A stretch of DNA of 64,000 nt from JAKPAM01 sp047601745 (GCA_047601745.1 JASGIS010000001.1:5394001-5458000); one strand, 5' to 3'; positions 44,226 through 53,025 are shown, counted from the stretch's first letter. The notes: generated by a model from the sequence alone, not told the origin. Numbers and translations: made by a program.

Positions 44226-44358
44226 GCCTCATGCCTCATGCCTCATGCCTCATGCCTCATGCCTCATGCCTCATGCCTCATGCCTCCTGCCTCCTGCCTC
44301 CTGCCTCCTGCCTCCTGCCGAATGCCGAATGCCGAATGCCTGACGCCTGACGCCTGAT
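44226..44358. repeat. heptanucleotide tandem array with ordered variants (19 units)
   Basis: Nineteen consecutive 7-bp units: eight GCCTCAT (44226-44281), five GCCTCCT (44282-44316), three GCCGAAT (44317-44337), two GCCTGAC and one GCCTGAT (44338-44358). Identical units are grouped in blocks, the pattern left by successive slippage expansions. The array lies in the 293-bp gap between cbbO and a small proline-rich gene. It is open in several frames on both strands, but the period of 7 cycles through all frames and no gene is supported. Confidence 0.93.
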
Positions 44359-44451
44359 GCCGCGCTGTATGGCCCCGGGAATCGCGTCGACGCACCTCGT
44401 ACGCCGACAACCCAGGTGACGCCCCACTCGCCGCGACCGCACGGAGACGCC

Positions 44452-44604
44452 ATGCACACGCCGCTCGAACCGATCATTCCCCCCGAGACGCCGCCCGAAA
44501 CCCCGCCGCTGCCCGAGGATCCTCCGCCGGAGCCGATCGACGATCCTCCCGGGCAGCCGATCATCCCGATCAAGGACCCGCCGCATCGACCGGCGGTCGG
44601 CTGA
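44452..44604 (+). CDS. small proline-rich protein
   Basis: A 50-residue open frame, about 40 percent proline with Glu, Asp and Ile, beginning MHTPLEPIIPPETPPE and repeating PP-acid motifs. The ATG at 44452 follows a well-placed GGAGA box, the main reason to accept it. No signal peptide or membrane helix; probably disordered. It stands alone after the heptad array. It may be a real small protein of unknown role or a chance frame in GC-rich DNA. Confidence 0.5.
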   Translation: MHTPLEPIIPPETPPETPPLPEDPPPEPIDDPPGQPIIPIKDPPHRPAVG

Positions 44605-44734
44605 ACGCGCCGCACGCGCCATCCGTGCGATCGTTCGCGCGGTGCCGCGGCCGGCGGTTGACAAGCGTCCGGTACCCGGCTTTGATTGAGGCCTTTCGAA
44701 CAATATGGGTTATCCCGATGGCGAGCGAATCGTG

Positions 44735-45142
44735 ATGAAGCAAGGATCGATGTCGACGAAAGGTTGGCTGCGCGCGGCAGCGTTCGCGCTGGCTGCCTGC
44801 TCGGCCGCCGCCGGCGCGCAGAATCTTCCGGTACCCGGCGAATGCGGCGACTTCGGCAACCGCGCCTGTCCGATCGGCGCGCCGGCGGCCCCGATCGGCG
44901 AGCCGGCCGGCGCCCTCGGGGTCACGGCCCCGGGCGCGGGCGGATACGGGCCGGCCCCCGCTTACGGCGGCCAGCCATACGAACCGCCGGGCGCCGCCGC
45001 GCAGACGCCGCCGCCGGACAACGGCTTTTCGTGGCAGCAGCGCACGCCCGACGGCACGCGGCAGACCTGTCGGCGCGGGCTGGACGGCATCACGGTCCGT
45101 TGCGACGACGAGATTCCGACGGTTCAGCCGGCCGCACGCTGA
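44735..45142 (+). CDS. hypothetical exported protein
   Basis: A 135-residue protein with an N-terminal signal (WLRAAAFALAACSAAAGAQ; cleavage near residue 25 or lipidation at the Cys). A Gly/Ala/Pro-rich, apparently unstructured region follows, with three cysteines and a short conserved-looking end (GFSWQQRTPDGTRQTCRRG, then ITVRCDD). The ATG at 44735 puts the signal at the terminus; one 30 bp upstream is possible. Family not recognised. No partner gene is evident. Confidence 0.6.
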   Translation: MKQGSMSTKGWLRAAAFALAACSAAAGAQNLPVPGECGDFGNRACPIGAPAAPIGEPAGALGVTAPGAGGYGPAPAYGGQPYEPPGAAAQTPPPDNGFSWQQRTPDGTRQTCRRGLDGITVRCDDEIPTVQPAAR

Positions 45143-45323
45143 GCGCCTGAGCGCCCGAACGCCTCCCCGGGGCTGCAGCCCGATCGCCGACACCGGCGGC
45201 AGGTGCCGTCCTACATCGACGAGTGGGTGATGCCCGCAGTCCGGCCGCCCCCGACCCCGGACAATCGTCGGGACAGCGATCGAACCCGGCAGCGCCGAAG
45301 CGCGCCGCCGACAGGAGGCGAAG

Positions 45324-45680
45324 ATGGCAAACCCGAAAACACCGAGGCAGCCCGTGCCCCGCGACACCGTTCGCGCCCCGGGGTCCGCGCCCGCGGCGCA
45401 CCGCGACGACAGTGGTCACGACCGCGACGACCCGCACGGCGACGGCGATCCGCGCGGCGGCGGCGACCGGCGCAATCAGACTCGCCCGCAGCAATTCGAA
45501 TCCTCGCGTCCCCGCCTGCCGCACGAGCACGACCTGTCGCCGGACAGCCAGCGCAGCGGCGACGACGCCCCACCCGCCGTCGGCCGTCGCGCGTACCGTG
45601 ACCTGCGCGAAGGCTTGAAGGACACCGACCGCGGTCCGGTCTACGACCAGCTCCGCAAGACGCTGTCTCGAGGCGGATGA
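45324..45680 (+). CDS. hypothetical hydrophilic protein
   Basis: A 118-residue charged protein with a strong ACAGGAGG ribosome site 6 nt before the ATG. The first 85 residues are rich in Asp, Arg, His, Gly and Pro and are probably disordered; the last 30 (AYRDLREGLKDTDRGPVYDQ) look helical. No family recognised. Its stop overlaps the next gene by 4 bp, so it is probably the first gene of the EEP-ClsB-YbhN operon. Confidence 0.65.
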   Translation: MANPKTPRQPVPRDTVRAPGSAPAAHRDDSGHDRDDPHGDGDPRGGGDRRNQTRPQQFESSRPRLPHEHDLSPDSQRSGDDAPPAVGRRAYRDLREGLKDTDRGPVYDQLRKTLSRGG

Positions 45681-46489
45681 ACGACGCGGCGAAGATCTCA
45701 CCGGCAGCGGCCGAACCGGCGGCGGCCGAGCCGACACCGGCCTCGCCGATGCGATTGACGCTGCTGACCGTCAATCTGCACAAGGGTTTCGGTCCGCTCA
45801 ATCGCCGCTTCGTGCTGCCCGAATTGCGGGCCGCCGTCCGGCACGTATCGGCCGACATCGTGTTCCTGCAGGAAGTGCTCGGCGAGCACCAGTTGCACGC
45901 CGAGCGGATTCCGCAATGGCCGCAGGTCCCGCACTACGAGTTCCTGGCCGACACGCTGTGGACCGACTTCGCTTATGGCCGCAACGCCGTCTACCCGGCC
46001 GGACACCATGGCAACGCGGTGTTGTCCAAGTATCCGATCGTGTCCTACGAGAACCTCGACGTGTCGGTCACCGGCCCCGAACGGCGCGGCCTGCTGCATT
46101 GCCGGATCCGGTTGCCGGGCGGCCAGCCGATGCTGCACGCGATCTGCGTGCATCTGGGGCTGCGCGAAGCGCACCGGCGCGTGCAGGTCGATCGCCTGTG
46201 CGAGCTGATCGGCTCGCTGCCGCCGGCCGAGCCCGTCGCGGTCGCCGGCGACTTCAACGACTGGCGCGAGCGCGCGCACCGGCCGCTGACGCGCGGCGCC
46301 GGCCTGCGCGAGGTATTCGTCGAGCGCCAGGGCCGCGCCGCGCGGACGTTTCCGGCCCGCTATCCGGTGCTGGCGCTCGACCGCATCTATGTGCGCGGCG
46401 CGTCGGTCCATCAGCCGGTCGTGCTGCCGCGCCGCCCGTGGTCGCATCTGTCCGACCATTCGCCGCTCGCCGCGGAGATCCACTTATGA
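45677..46489 (+). CDS. endonuclease/exonuclease/phosphatase-family protein (YbhP-like)
   Basis: A 270-residue member of the EEP superfamily of metal-dependent phosphodiesterases and phosphatases. Catalytic landmarks: TVNLHKGFG at about 34, the metal-binding Glu in DIVFLQEV at about 60, the His of VHLGLREAHRR, GDFNDWRERA at about 190 and SDHSPLAAEI at the end. The first 25 residues are an Ala/Pro/Glu-rich lead. It overlaps its neighbours on both sides by 4 bp. EEP, ClsB and a YbhN-like protein is the same set as E. coli ybhP-clsB-ybhN, suggesting a role in phospholipid metabolism at the inner membrane. Confidence 0.88.
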   Translation: MNDAAKISPAAAEPAAAEPTPASPMRLTLLTVNLHKGFGPLNRRFVLPELRAAVRHVSADIVFLQEVLGEHQLHAERIPQWPQVPHYEFLADTLWTDFAYGRNAVYPAGHHGNAVLSKYPIVSYENLDVSVTGPERRGLLHCRIRLPGGQPMLHAICVHLGLREAHRRVQVDRLCELIGSLPPAEPVAVAGDFNDWRERAHRPLTRGAGLREVFVERQGRAARTFPARYPVLALDRIYVRGASVHQPVVLPRRPWSHLSDHSPLAAEIHL

Positions 46490-47874
46490 AGTACGAGAAC
46501 TGGATCGCCGGCAACCGTCTCGAACTGCTCGAGAACGGCGAGGAGTTCTTCGCCGCGGTGTTCGCGGCGATCGAGCAGGCGCGTAGCGAGATCCTGCTCG
46601 AGACCTTCATCCTGTTCGAGGACCAGGTCGGCCTCGCGCTGCATTCGGTGCTGGTCGACGCCGCCCGGCGAGGAGTTCGCGTCGAGGTCACCGTCGACGG
46701 CTTCGGCTCGCCCGACCTGTCGGCGACGTTCCTGCAGCGGTTGTCGGACGCCGGCGTCAACCTGCGGGTGTTCGACCCGCCGCCGCGATTCGCCCGGCAC
46801 CTGGCGCTGTTGCGCCGCCTGCATCGCAAACTGATCGTCATCGACGGCAAGCTGGGATTCGTCGGCGGCATCAACTTCGCGGCCGACCACCTGAGCGACT
46901 ACGGCCCCGAAGCCAAGCAGGACTACGCGGCGCGGGTACGCGGACCGATCGTCGCCGCGATGCACCGGATGGCATTGAAGACGCTCGCGCACGCGCGCCG
47001 TCGCGACCGGCGGCTGGCCGACTACCGCGTCGATCCGCCGTGCGAGGCGCTGAACGCGCCGCCGCCTGGGGACGCCGAGGCGGTGTTCGTCACGCGCGAC
47101 AACACCGAGCATCGCGGCGACATCGAACGTCATTACCGGCTGGCCCTGAAGGCCGCCCGGCGCGACGTGCTGATCGCCAACGCCTATTTCCTGCCCGGTT
47201 ACCGATTGATGCGCACGCTGCAGCAGACCGCCGAGCGCGGCGTGCGCGTCAGGCTGATCCTGCAGGGGCAACCGGACATGCGGTGGGTCTCGATCGCGAC
47301 GCGAACGCTGTACCGGCGGCTGCTGCGCGCCGGCGTCGAGATCCTCGAATACCGCCGGCGCCCGATGCACGCCAAGGTCGCGGTCGTCGACGACGAATGG
47401 GCGACGATCGGCTCGTGCAACCTCGATCCGCTGAGCCTGACGCTGAATCTCGAAGCGAACCTGATCGTCCGCGATCGCGACTTCAACCGGCAGATCCGCG
47501 ACAAGCTCGAAGCGCTGGCCCGCGGAGACTGCGCCAACATCGAGGTCGACGAGTTCGAGACCCGCCCGCCGCTTCGGCACCGGCTGCTCGGCCACTTCGT
47601 GTTCGCGCTGCTGCGGCTGATCCCCAACTGGGCGGCGCGCCTGCCGCGTCACGAGCCGCGCATCGTGCCGGCCGACCCGGCCCGCGGGACTCGCGGGACT
47701 CGCGGGACCCGCGCGGCCCACACAGCCCACACAGCCCACACAGCTCACGCGGCCCACATAGCTCACGCGGCCCACGCGAGTCGCGCGGCTCGGGCGCCGG
47801 CCCCGCGCGAACGGGACCACGCATGGCAGCGGCGGATCGACCACACCGCATTGCGCGGTGAACATCCGGAATGA
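46486..47874 (+). CDS. clsB: cardiolipin synthase B
   Basis: A 462-residue phospholipase-D enzyme of the ClsB type: no N-terminal membrane helices, two HKD motifs HRKLIVIDGKLGFVGG (about 110) and HAKVAVVDDEWATIGSCN (about 295). A hydrophobic helix follows around 370-385 (HFVFALLRLIPNWAARLP). The start ATGA overlaps the EEP stop, and its own stop overlaps the next start. The last 75 residues are an Ala/His/Thr/Arg repeat (GTRGTR, then AAHTAHTAHTAH) from 9-bp DNA repeats near 47685-47780 and are absent from usual ClsB proteins. Confidence 0.92.
   Translation: MKYENWIAGNRLELLENGEEFFAAVFAAIEQARSEILLETFILFEDQVGLALHSVLVDAARRGVRVEVTVDGFGSPDLSATFLQRLSDAGVNLRVFDPPPRFARHLALLRRLHRKLIVIDGKLGFVGGINFAADHLSDYGPEAKQDYAARVRGPIVAAMHRMALKTLAHARRRDRRLADYRVDPPCEALNAPPPGDAEAVFVTRDNTEHRGDIERHYRLALKAARRDVLIANAYFLPGYRLMRTLQQTAERGVRVRLILQGQPDMRWVSIATRTLYRRLLRAGVEILEYRRRPMHAKVAVVDDEWATIGSCNLDPLSLTLNLEANLIVRDRDFNRQIRDKLEALARGDCANIEVDEFETRPPLRHRLLGHFVFALLRLIPNWAARLPRHEPRIVPADPARGTRGTRGTRAAHTAHTAHTAHAAHIAHAAHASRAARAPAPRERDHAWQRRIDHTALRGEHPE
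47685..47790. repeat. 9-bp coding repeats in the clsB tail
   Basis: A run of 9-bp units, first GCGGGACTC-like, then CACACAGCC-like, each in several direct copies with point changes. The period is a multiple of three, so the reading frame of clsB is kept and the tail becomes (GTR)n followed by (AHT)n. Confidence 0.75.
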
Positions 47875-48920
47875 ATGCGACCCGCGAAGCCGGGCACCGC
47901 CCGGCCATCGACGGTACCGCGACGCGCGACGCCTCTCGCGATCGCCCTGCCCCCGGGGCCGGGCGGGACGGCTGCGGCAGACGGCGCGCCTGGTGGTCCG
48001 GCCGGGTCGCGCGCGGGCTCGGCGCCGGCTTCATCGTGCTGGTGCTGGCGGCGGTCGCTTATGCCGCCACCCGGGTCCAGTGGCGCGAAGTGCTTGCCGC
48101 GCTGCGCGACACGCCGCCGACGGTGCTGGCCGGCGCATTCGCGATCGGCCTCTGCAGCCTGCTCGTCTACGGCTGTTACGACCTGATCGGCCGCGCCTGG
48201 GTCGGTCATCGGCTGACGGTGCGCCAGGTGATGCAGACCGCCTTCGTCAGCTACGCGTTCAACCTGAACCTCGGTTCGCTGATCGGCGGTGTCGGCATGC
48301 GGCTCAGGCTGTACCAGCGGCTCGGCCTGCCGAACGACCGGATCGCGCGCGTGATCGGGCTGGCGCTGGCCACCAACTGGCTCGGTTTCGCGGCGGTCGG
48401 CGGCGTGTTGTACTCGCTGGCGCCGATCACGCTGCCGGCCGATTGGAAGGTGGGCGGCGGCGGCCTGCGCGTCATCGGCGTGATGCTGGTCGTGCTCGTT
48501 GCCGGCTACGTACTCGCGTGCGCGTTCGGCCGCCGCCGCACGCTGGGCTGGCGGAACCATCATCTGACGCTGCCGACCTGGCGGATGGCGGTGCTGCAAC
48601 TGCTCGTCGGCGCGATCAACTGGATGATGATCGGCATGATGCTGTACGTGCTGCTGCGCCGGCAGGTCCCTTACCAGCAGGTGCTCGGCGTCTACCTGCT
48701 GGGCGCGCTGGCCGGCCTGCTGATGCGCGTGCCGGCCGGGCTCGGCGTGCTCGAAGCGGTGTTCCTGACGCTGATCGCGACGCCGCAGACACATCACCAG
48801 GTGCTGGCGGCCGTGCTCGCCTATCGTGCGCTGTACTACCTGATCCCGCTGGCCGTCGCGGCCGCGTTGTACGTCGGCAAGGAGGTCCGGCCGCATCGCC
48901 GCGCCGCGGCGACACGCTGA
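47871..48920 (+). CDS. YbhN/UPF0104-family membrane protein (LPG synthase TM-like)
   Basis: A 349-residue inner-membrane protein with eight or nine hydrophobic helices after a 45-residue Arg-rich cytoplasmic lead. The sequences FNLNLGSLIGGVGMRLRLYQ and MRVPAGLGVLEAVFL match the membrane domain of lysylphosphatidylglycerol synthases / UPF0104 (YbhN). No cytoplasmic synthase domain is present. It overlaps clsB by 4 bp and ends the operon. Likely role: lipid translocation or modification, inferred from family and from the ybhPON-like context. Confidence 0.85.
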   Translation: MNATREAGHRPAIDGTATRDASRDRPAPGAGRDGCGRRRAWWSGRVARGLGAGFIVLVLAAVAYAATRVQWREVLAALRDTPPTVLAGAFAIGLCSLLVYGCYDLIGRAWVGHRLTVRQVMQTAFVSYAFNLNLGSLIGGVGMRLRLYQRLGLPNDRIARVIGLALATNWLGFAAVGGVLYSLAPITLPADWKVGGGGLRVIGVMLVVLVAGYVLACAFGRRRTLGWRNHHLTLPTWRMAVLQLLVGAINWMMIGMMLYVLLRRQVPYQQVLGVYLLGALAGLLMRVPAGLGVLEAVFLTLIATPQTHHQVLAAVLAYRALYYLIPLAVAAALYVGKEVRPHRRAAATR

Positions 48921-48924
48921 CGCG

Positions 48925-49015
48925 CCCGCCGCTTCCCACCGCCGCTTCCCACCGCCGCTTCCCATCGCCACTTCCCACCGCTTCTTCCCATCGCCCCTTC
49001 CCACCGCTACTTCCT
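48925..49015. repeat. 13-bp tandem array, seven units
   Basis: Seven consecutive 13-bp units based on CGCCGCTTCCCAC with substitutions that increase along the array. They lie in the gap between the YbhN-like gene and the dioxygenase gene. The period is not a multiple of three, so it is not coding. Confidence 0.88.
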
Positions 49016-49145
49016 ACCGCCGCCGACCGCCGCCCATCGCGCGTTGCAGCGTGTCGCCGCGGCACGCGCTACGATGCGGATCAGCGGTCGGCACGATTCG
49101 GCCGCCCCGCCGCCGGCGGAACGATAACGAAAGAGGAGACATCCG

Positions 49146-50360
49146 ATGGGCATCGCGACCGACCGCCCCGCGCCCGGCAATGCCGGCAACGACGCCATCG
49201 CGTCCCGCCGAGACGCCGCTCACGGCAGCGCTTCGAACGAAGAGGCCGTGATGCGCGCCTACCTGGCCGACGGCGAACGCCGGGCGGCGGCGCTGGGCAA
49301 TCGCGGCCCGATCCGGTTCACGGCCGACGGCCGCCTCGACCCGTCGATCGTCGACGCGTACTGGCGCACCGGCTTCTACGTGTTCGAGAACGTGCTGCGC
49401 CCCGAAGAACTGGCCGACATCGAGAACGACCTGAAATCGATCCTCGACCGGCTGCCGGTGCGGCGCGGCGCCGACCGGGACCGCCACGGCCGGCCGGCGC
49501 TCGCCGCCGACCACCGCGCGCCGACGCTGTTCTGGTCCAGGCCGCTCGGCGATCCGGTCGGCGGCACGTCGGCAAACAATGGCCGCCATCCGGTCAAGAT
49601 GCACGAGCCGAAAGCCGCGGCCGACGCGCCCGACGAGGTCGTCTACCTGATCCTCGGCTCGCTGCAGTTCTCCGATGCGGCGCTGCGCTGCTATGGGCAT
49701 CCGCAGTTGCTGGCCGTCGCGACCGCGATCAACGGCGACGATTTCGTGCCGTTCAACGAAGCGCTGTTCATCAAGGAGCCGGGCCTGGGCGCGTCGGTCG
49801 CGTGGCACCAGGACGGCGTCACGCACTGGCACAGCCCCGACCTGGACCCGGGCACGCACGGCTTCAACTTCATGGCGCAGTTGTACGGCTGCACGGCCGC
49901 CAACGGGCTGTGGATCGTCCCCGGCTCGCATGCGCGCGGCAAGGCCGACATCCGCGCGATGGCCGAGGCCGCCGGCTCCGACCGGCTGCCCGACGCGGTG
50001 CCGCTGATCTGCCGGCCCGGCGACGTCGCGATCACCAACCGCCAGACCGTCCACGGCTCGTTCGCGAACACCAGCCCGGACTGGCGCGTCACCGTCAACT
50101 TCGGCTTTCATCGGCGCCGGTCGGTACTGGGCGTGACGACGCAAGGCACGACGCACGCGGCGGCCGCCACTTATGACGACGAGCGGATCCGCGAGCGGGC
50201 TCGCGCGATCGGCTACGCGATCGCGGCGCGCCGCCAGCGCTTTTCCGACGAAACGCCGTTCGTCTACCGTCCGCACGCGGACAGCGGCGAGACCTTCCGC
50301 TGGGATGAGACCGCGCGAGCCGCGCTGAAGGACTACAACCTGCTCGACCTGAGCATCTGA
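49146..50360 (+). CDS. phytanoyl-CoA dioxygenase (PhyH)-family protein
   Basis: A 404-residue Fe(II)/2-oxoglutarate-dependent oxygenase. The iron triad is visible as HQDG (about 220) with the distal His in TVHGSFANTSPDWRVTVNFG (about 302), the Arg of which would bind 2-oxoglutarate. It has an N-terminal extension of about 70 residues compared with short PhyH proteins. An AAGAGGAGA box precedes the ATG. It converges on an MFS transporter. The substrate is unknown; family members hydroxylate acyl-CoAs and many small molecules. Confidence 0.9.
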   Translation: MGIATDRPAPGNAGNDAIASRRDAAHGSASNEEAVMRAYLADGERRAAALGNRGPIRFTADGRLDPSIVDAYWRTGFYVFENVLRPEELADIENDLKSILDRLPVRRGADRDRHGRPALAADHRAPTLFWSRPLGDPVGGTSANNGRHPVKMHEPKAAADAPDEVVYLILGSLQFSDAALRCYGHPQLLAVATAINGDDFVPFNEALFIKEPGLGASVAWHQDGVTHWHSPDLDPGTHGFNFMAQLYGCTAANGLWIVPGSHARGKADIRAMAEAAGSDRLPDAVPLICRPGDVAITNRQTVHGSFANTSPDWRVTVNFGFHRRRSVLGVTTQGTTHAAAATYDDERIRERARAIGYAIAARRQRFSDETPFVYRPHADSGETFRWDETARAALKDYNLLDLSI

Positions 50361-50386
50361 CGGAGCGCGAGGCCCTGGGTGTCGCG

Positions 50387-51709
50387 CTAGGTTTCGCGCG
50401 CGCCGAGCGCGCGATTGACGCCCAGCGCGGCCAGCGTGCACGCGACACCCGACAGCAGATACAGGCTGACGAAGGCCAGGCCGAACCGCGACGACAGGCC
50501 CAGTGCGACCAGCGGCGCGAACGCGGCGCCGATCAGCCAGGCCAGATCCGAGGTCAGCGCCGCGCCCGTATAGCGATAGCGCGGTGCGAAGTTCGACGTC
50601 GCGGTGCCGGCCGACTGGCCGTAAGACAAGCCCAGCAGCAGGAAGCCGACGAGGATGAACACGTCCTGCCCCAGCTTGCCGCCGCCGAGCAGCGACGGCA
50701 CGAAGCCGCTGAACACGCCGATCGCGGCCGCCAGCGCGCCGAGCGTGATCCGGCGCCCGACGCGGTCGGCGATCAGCCCCGACATCAGGATGCCGAGCGC
50801 GGCCAGGAAGCCGCCGAACACCTGGATCGTCAGGAATTCGTCGATCGGCTGGTTCGAATACAGGCGGATCCAAGACAGCGGAAACACCGTGATCAGGTGG
50901 AACAGCGCGTAGCTGGCCAGCGCCGCGAACGCGCCGATCCACAGATGGGATCCCTGCGTGCGAATCAGTTCGAGCACGCTGCTCGGCTGCAGTTCGCCGC
51001 GATCGAGCAGGCTCTCGTACTCGTGCGTGACGACCAGCCGCAGCCGCGCGAACAACGCGACGACGTTGATCGCGAACGCGACGAAGAACACATAGCGCCA
51101 GCCCCAGCCGAGGAAATCCTCCTGCGACAGGCTCGAATACAGGAACGCGAACAGCGCGCTGGCGACGATGAACCCGAGCGGCGCGCCGAGCTGGCCCAGC
51201 ATCGAGTACCAGCCGCGGCGCGACGGCGGCGCATTGATCGCCAGCAGCGACGGCAATCCGTCCCACGAGCCGCCCATGCCCAGCCCCTGCCCGATCCGGA
51301 ACAGCGCCAGCAGCGTGACGGCCCAGTCGCCGACGTCCACCGTCGACGGCAGGAACCCGATGCCGGCGGTCGACGTGCCGAGCACGAGCAGCGCGACGGT
51401 CAGCTTGGCCGCCCGGCCCCAGCGGCGCTGGATCGCCATCGACACCACGGTGCCGATCGGCCGCGCGATGAACGCCAGCGAGAAGACGACGAACGAGTAC
51501 AGCGTGCCTTCGAGCTTGGCCTCGTACGGGAAGAACAGCGACGGAAAGACCAGGACCGACGCGATGCCGTACGCGAAGAAGTCGAAATACTCGGACGCCC
51601 TGCCGACGACGACGCCGACCGCGATGTCGCTCGGCGCGACCTCGCCATGGTGGGCGCTGCGGTGATCGGGATCAGCGCTCGGGACGGTGGGGGAACTGAG
51701 GCTCGTCAT
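50387..51709 (-). CDS. MFS transporter, metabolite:proton symporter type
   Basis: A 440-residue transporter with twelve helices. The region ASEYFDFFAYGIASVLVFPS and the loop RPIGTVVSMAIQRRWGRAA fit the MHS (KgtP/ProP-like) subfamily of organic-acid/osmolyte:H+ symporters. GQGLGMGGSWDGLPSLLAIN corresponds to the conserved helix-4/5 region. Divergent from cyoA with 220 bp between, and convergent with the PhyH gene. The substrate cannot be inferred. Confidence 0.9.
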   Translation of the reverse strand: MTSLSSPTVPSADPDHRSAHHGEVAPSDIAVGVVVGRASEYFDFFAYGIASVLVFPSLFFPYEAKLEGTLYSFVVFSLAFIARPIGTVVSMAIQRRWGRAAKLTVALLVLGTSTAGIGFLPSTVDVGDWAVTLLALFRIGQGLGMGGSWDGLPSLLAINAPPSRRGWYSMLGQLGAPLGFIVASALFAFLYSSLSQEDFLGWGWRYVFFVAFAINVVALFARLRLVVTHEYESLLDRGELQPSSVLELIRTQGSHLWIGAFAALASYALFHLITVFPLSWIRLYSNQPIDEFLTIQVFGGFLAALGILMSGLIADRVGRRITLGALAAAIGVFSGFVPSLLGGGKLGQDVFILVGFLLLGLSYGQSAGTATSNFAPRYRYTGAALTSDLAWLIGAAFAPLVALGLSSRFGLAFVSLYLLSGVACTLAALGVNRALGARET

Positions 51710-51825
51710 CGGGGCACGGGTTGTCTAAAGCGGCGGACGGACGCGATTCGCGGAACGCGCATCGACGTTGCTAGGGTCTCATTCTTCATCGCACCGGTCC
51801 ATAGGGCAAAACGTCCAATCGCATT

Positions 51826-51839
51826 TTGACGCAAATCAG
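51826..51839 (+). promoter_or_regulatory. FNR/ANR-like box upstream of cyoA
   Basis: TTGACGCAAATCAG matches the FNR consensus TTGAT-N4-ATCAA at 8 of 10 defined positions. It lies in an AT-rich patch between the divergent MFS and cyoA genes, about 90 bp before the chosen cyoA start. Repression of a low-affinity quinol oxidase by an FNR-type regulator in low oxygen would make sense. The match is imperfect. Confidence 0.4.
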
Positions 51840-51930
51840 CTTAAATTCGGGGGTCCGCGAGCCGATGCCACGTCCGGTTTCGCGTCAGCCGTCGCACCGT
51901 ACCCTGATTCGTCCACGCCAGCCACTCAGA

Positions 51931-53016
51931 ATGCGTCTACCCAAACCCCTTCGCGCCATGGCCCTGCTCGGCCTGCCGGGCCTGCTGGCGGGCTGCAACA
52001 TGGTCGTTCTCGACCCGTCGGGCCACGTCGCCGTCCAGCAAGGCAGACTGATCGTCGTCTCGACGATGCTGATGCTGCTGGTCATCGTTCCGGTGATCGT
52101 GCTGACTCTGACGTTCGCATGGAAATACCGGCAAAACAATGCCAAAGCGGCCTACGAGCCCGACTGGGACCACTCGACGCAGCTCGAGCTGGTCATCTGG
52201 GCCGCCCCGCTGTTGATCATCATCGCGCTGGGCGCGATCACGTGGATCACCACGCACACGCTCGATCCGTTCCGCCCGCTCGAACGCATCGATGCCGAGC
52301 GCAAGGTGCCCGAAGGCGTCAAGCCGCTCGAGATCCAGGTCGTCGCGCTCGACTGGAAGTGGCTGTTCCTGTATCCGGAACAGGGCATCGCGGTCATCAA
52401 CGAGGTCGCGGCACCGGTCGACCGGCCGATCCGCTTCAAGATGACGTCCTCGTCGGTGATGAACGCGTTCTACATCCCGGCGCTGGCCGGCCAGATCTAC
52501 ACGATGCCGGGCATGCAGACGCAATTGCACGCGGTGATCAACAAGTCCGGCGTCTACGACGGCATCTCGTCGAACTACAGCGGCGCGGGCTTCTCCGGGA
52601 TGCGCTTCAAGTTCCACGGCCTGTCGGACCAGGACTTCGACCGCTGGGTCCAGGTCAACCGCAAGGAAGGCGCCGAACTCACGCGCGACGCGTACCTGCA
52701 GATCGAGAAACCGAGCGAGCGCGAGCCGATCCGCCGCTTCCGCAGCGTCGCTCCCGGCCTGTACGACGCGATCGTCAATCGCTGCGTCGAGCCCGGCAAG
52801 ATGTGCATGCACGACATGATGTCGATCGACGCCAAGGGCGGCGGCGGACGCGCGGGCCTGGGCCAGGGCGCGGTCATCGCGCTGCCCAAGGGTTGGAGCG
52901 GACGCTCGATCTTCACCGCCACCAGCGACTTCTGCTCGGCCGACGACGCGCCGCGCTCGGTCTTCGCGCTGTCCGGCGGACCGGTCGCCGCCCCCCTCCA
53001 GACCGCCGTGCAATGA
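51931..53016 (+). CDS. cyoA: cytochrome bo3-type ubiquinol oxidase subunit II
   Basis: A 361-residue lipoprotein subunit II of the quinol oxidase. The start at 51931 puts the lipobox LLAGC (Cys22) at a proper signal-peptide distance; the frame is open further upstream and longer starts (51865) are possible. Two transmembrane helices (about 40-62 and 85-107) are followed by a periplasmic cupredoxin fold with ALDWKWLFLYPEQGIA and SSSVMNAFYIPALAGQIYTM, both typical of CyoA. The CuA ligands of cytochrome c oxidases are absent, consistent with quinol as donor. First gene of cyoABCD. Confidence 0.95.
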   Translation: MRLPKPLRAMALLGLPGLLAGCNMVVLDPSGHVAVQQGRLIVVSTMLMLLVIVPVIVLTLTFAWKYRQNNAKAAYEPDWDHSTQLELVIWAAPLLIIIALGAITWITTHTLDPFRPLERIDAERKVPEGVKPLEIQVVALDWKWLFLYPEQGIAVINEVAAPVDRPIRFKMTSSSVMNAFYIPALAGQIYTMPGMQTQLHAVINKSGVYDGISSNYSGAGFSGMRFKFHGLSDQDFDRWVQVNRKEGAELTRDAYLQIEKPSEREPIRRFRSVAPGLYDAIVNRCVEPGKMCMHDMMSIDAKGGGGRAGLGQGAVIALPKGWSGRSIFTATSDFCSADDAPRSVFALSGGPVAAPLQTAVQ

Positions 53017-53025
53017 CCTTTACCG

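Noticed and set aside
44162..44450. Small open frames on both strands through the heptad array
   Set aside because: A 7-bp period passes through all three frames, giving repeating peptides on either strand; no ribosome site or non-repeat coding sequence supports them.
44226..49015. Possible CRISPR arrays at the heptad and 13-bp repeats
   Set aside because: Units are directly adjacent without unique spacers, and no cas gene is present.
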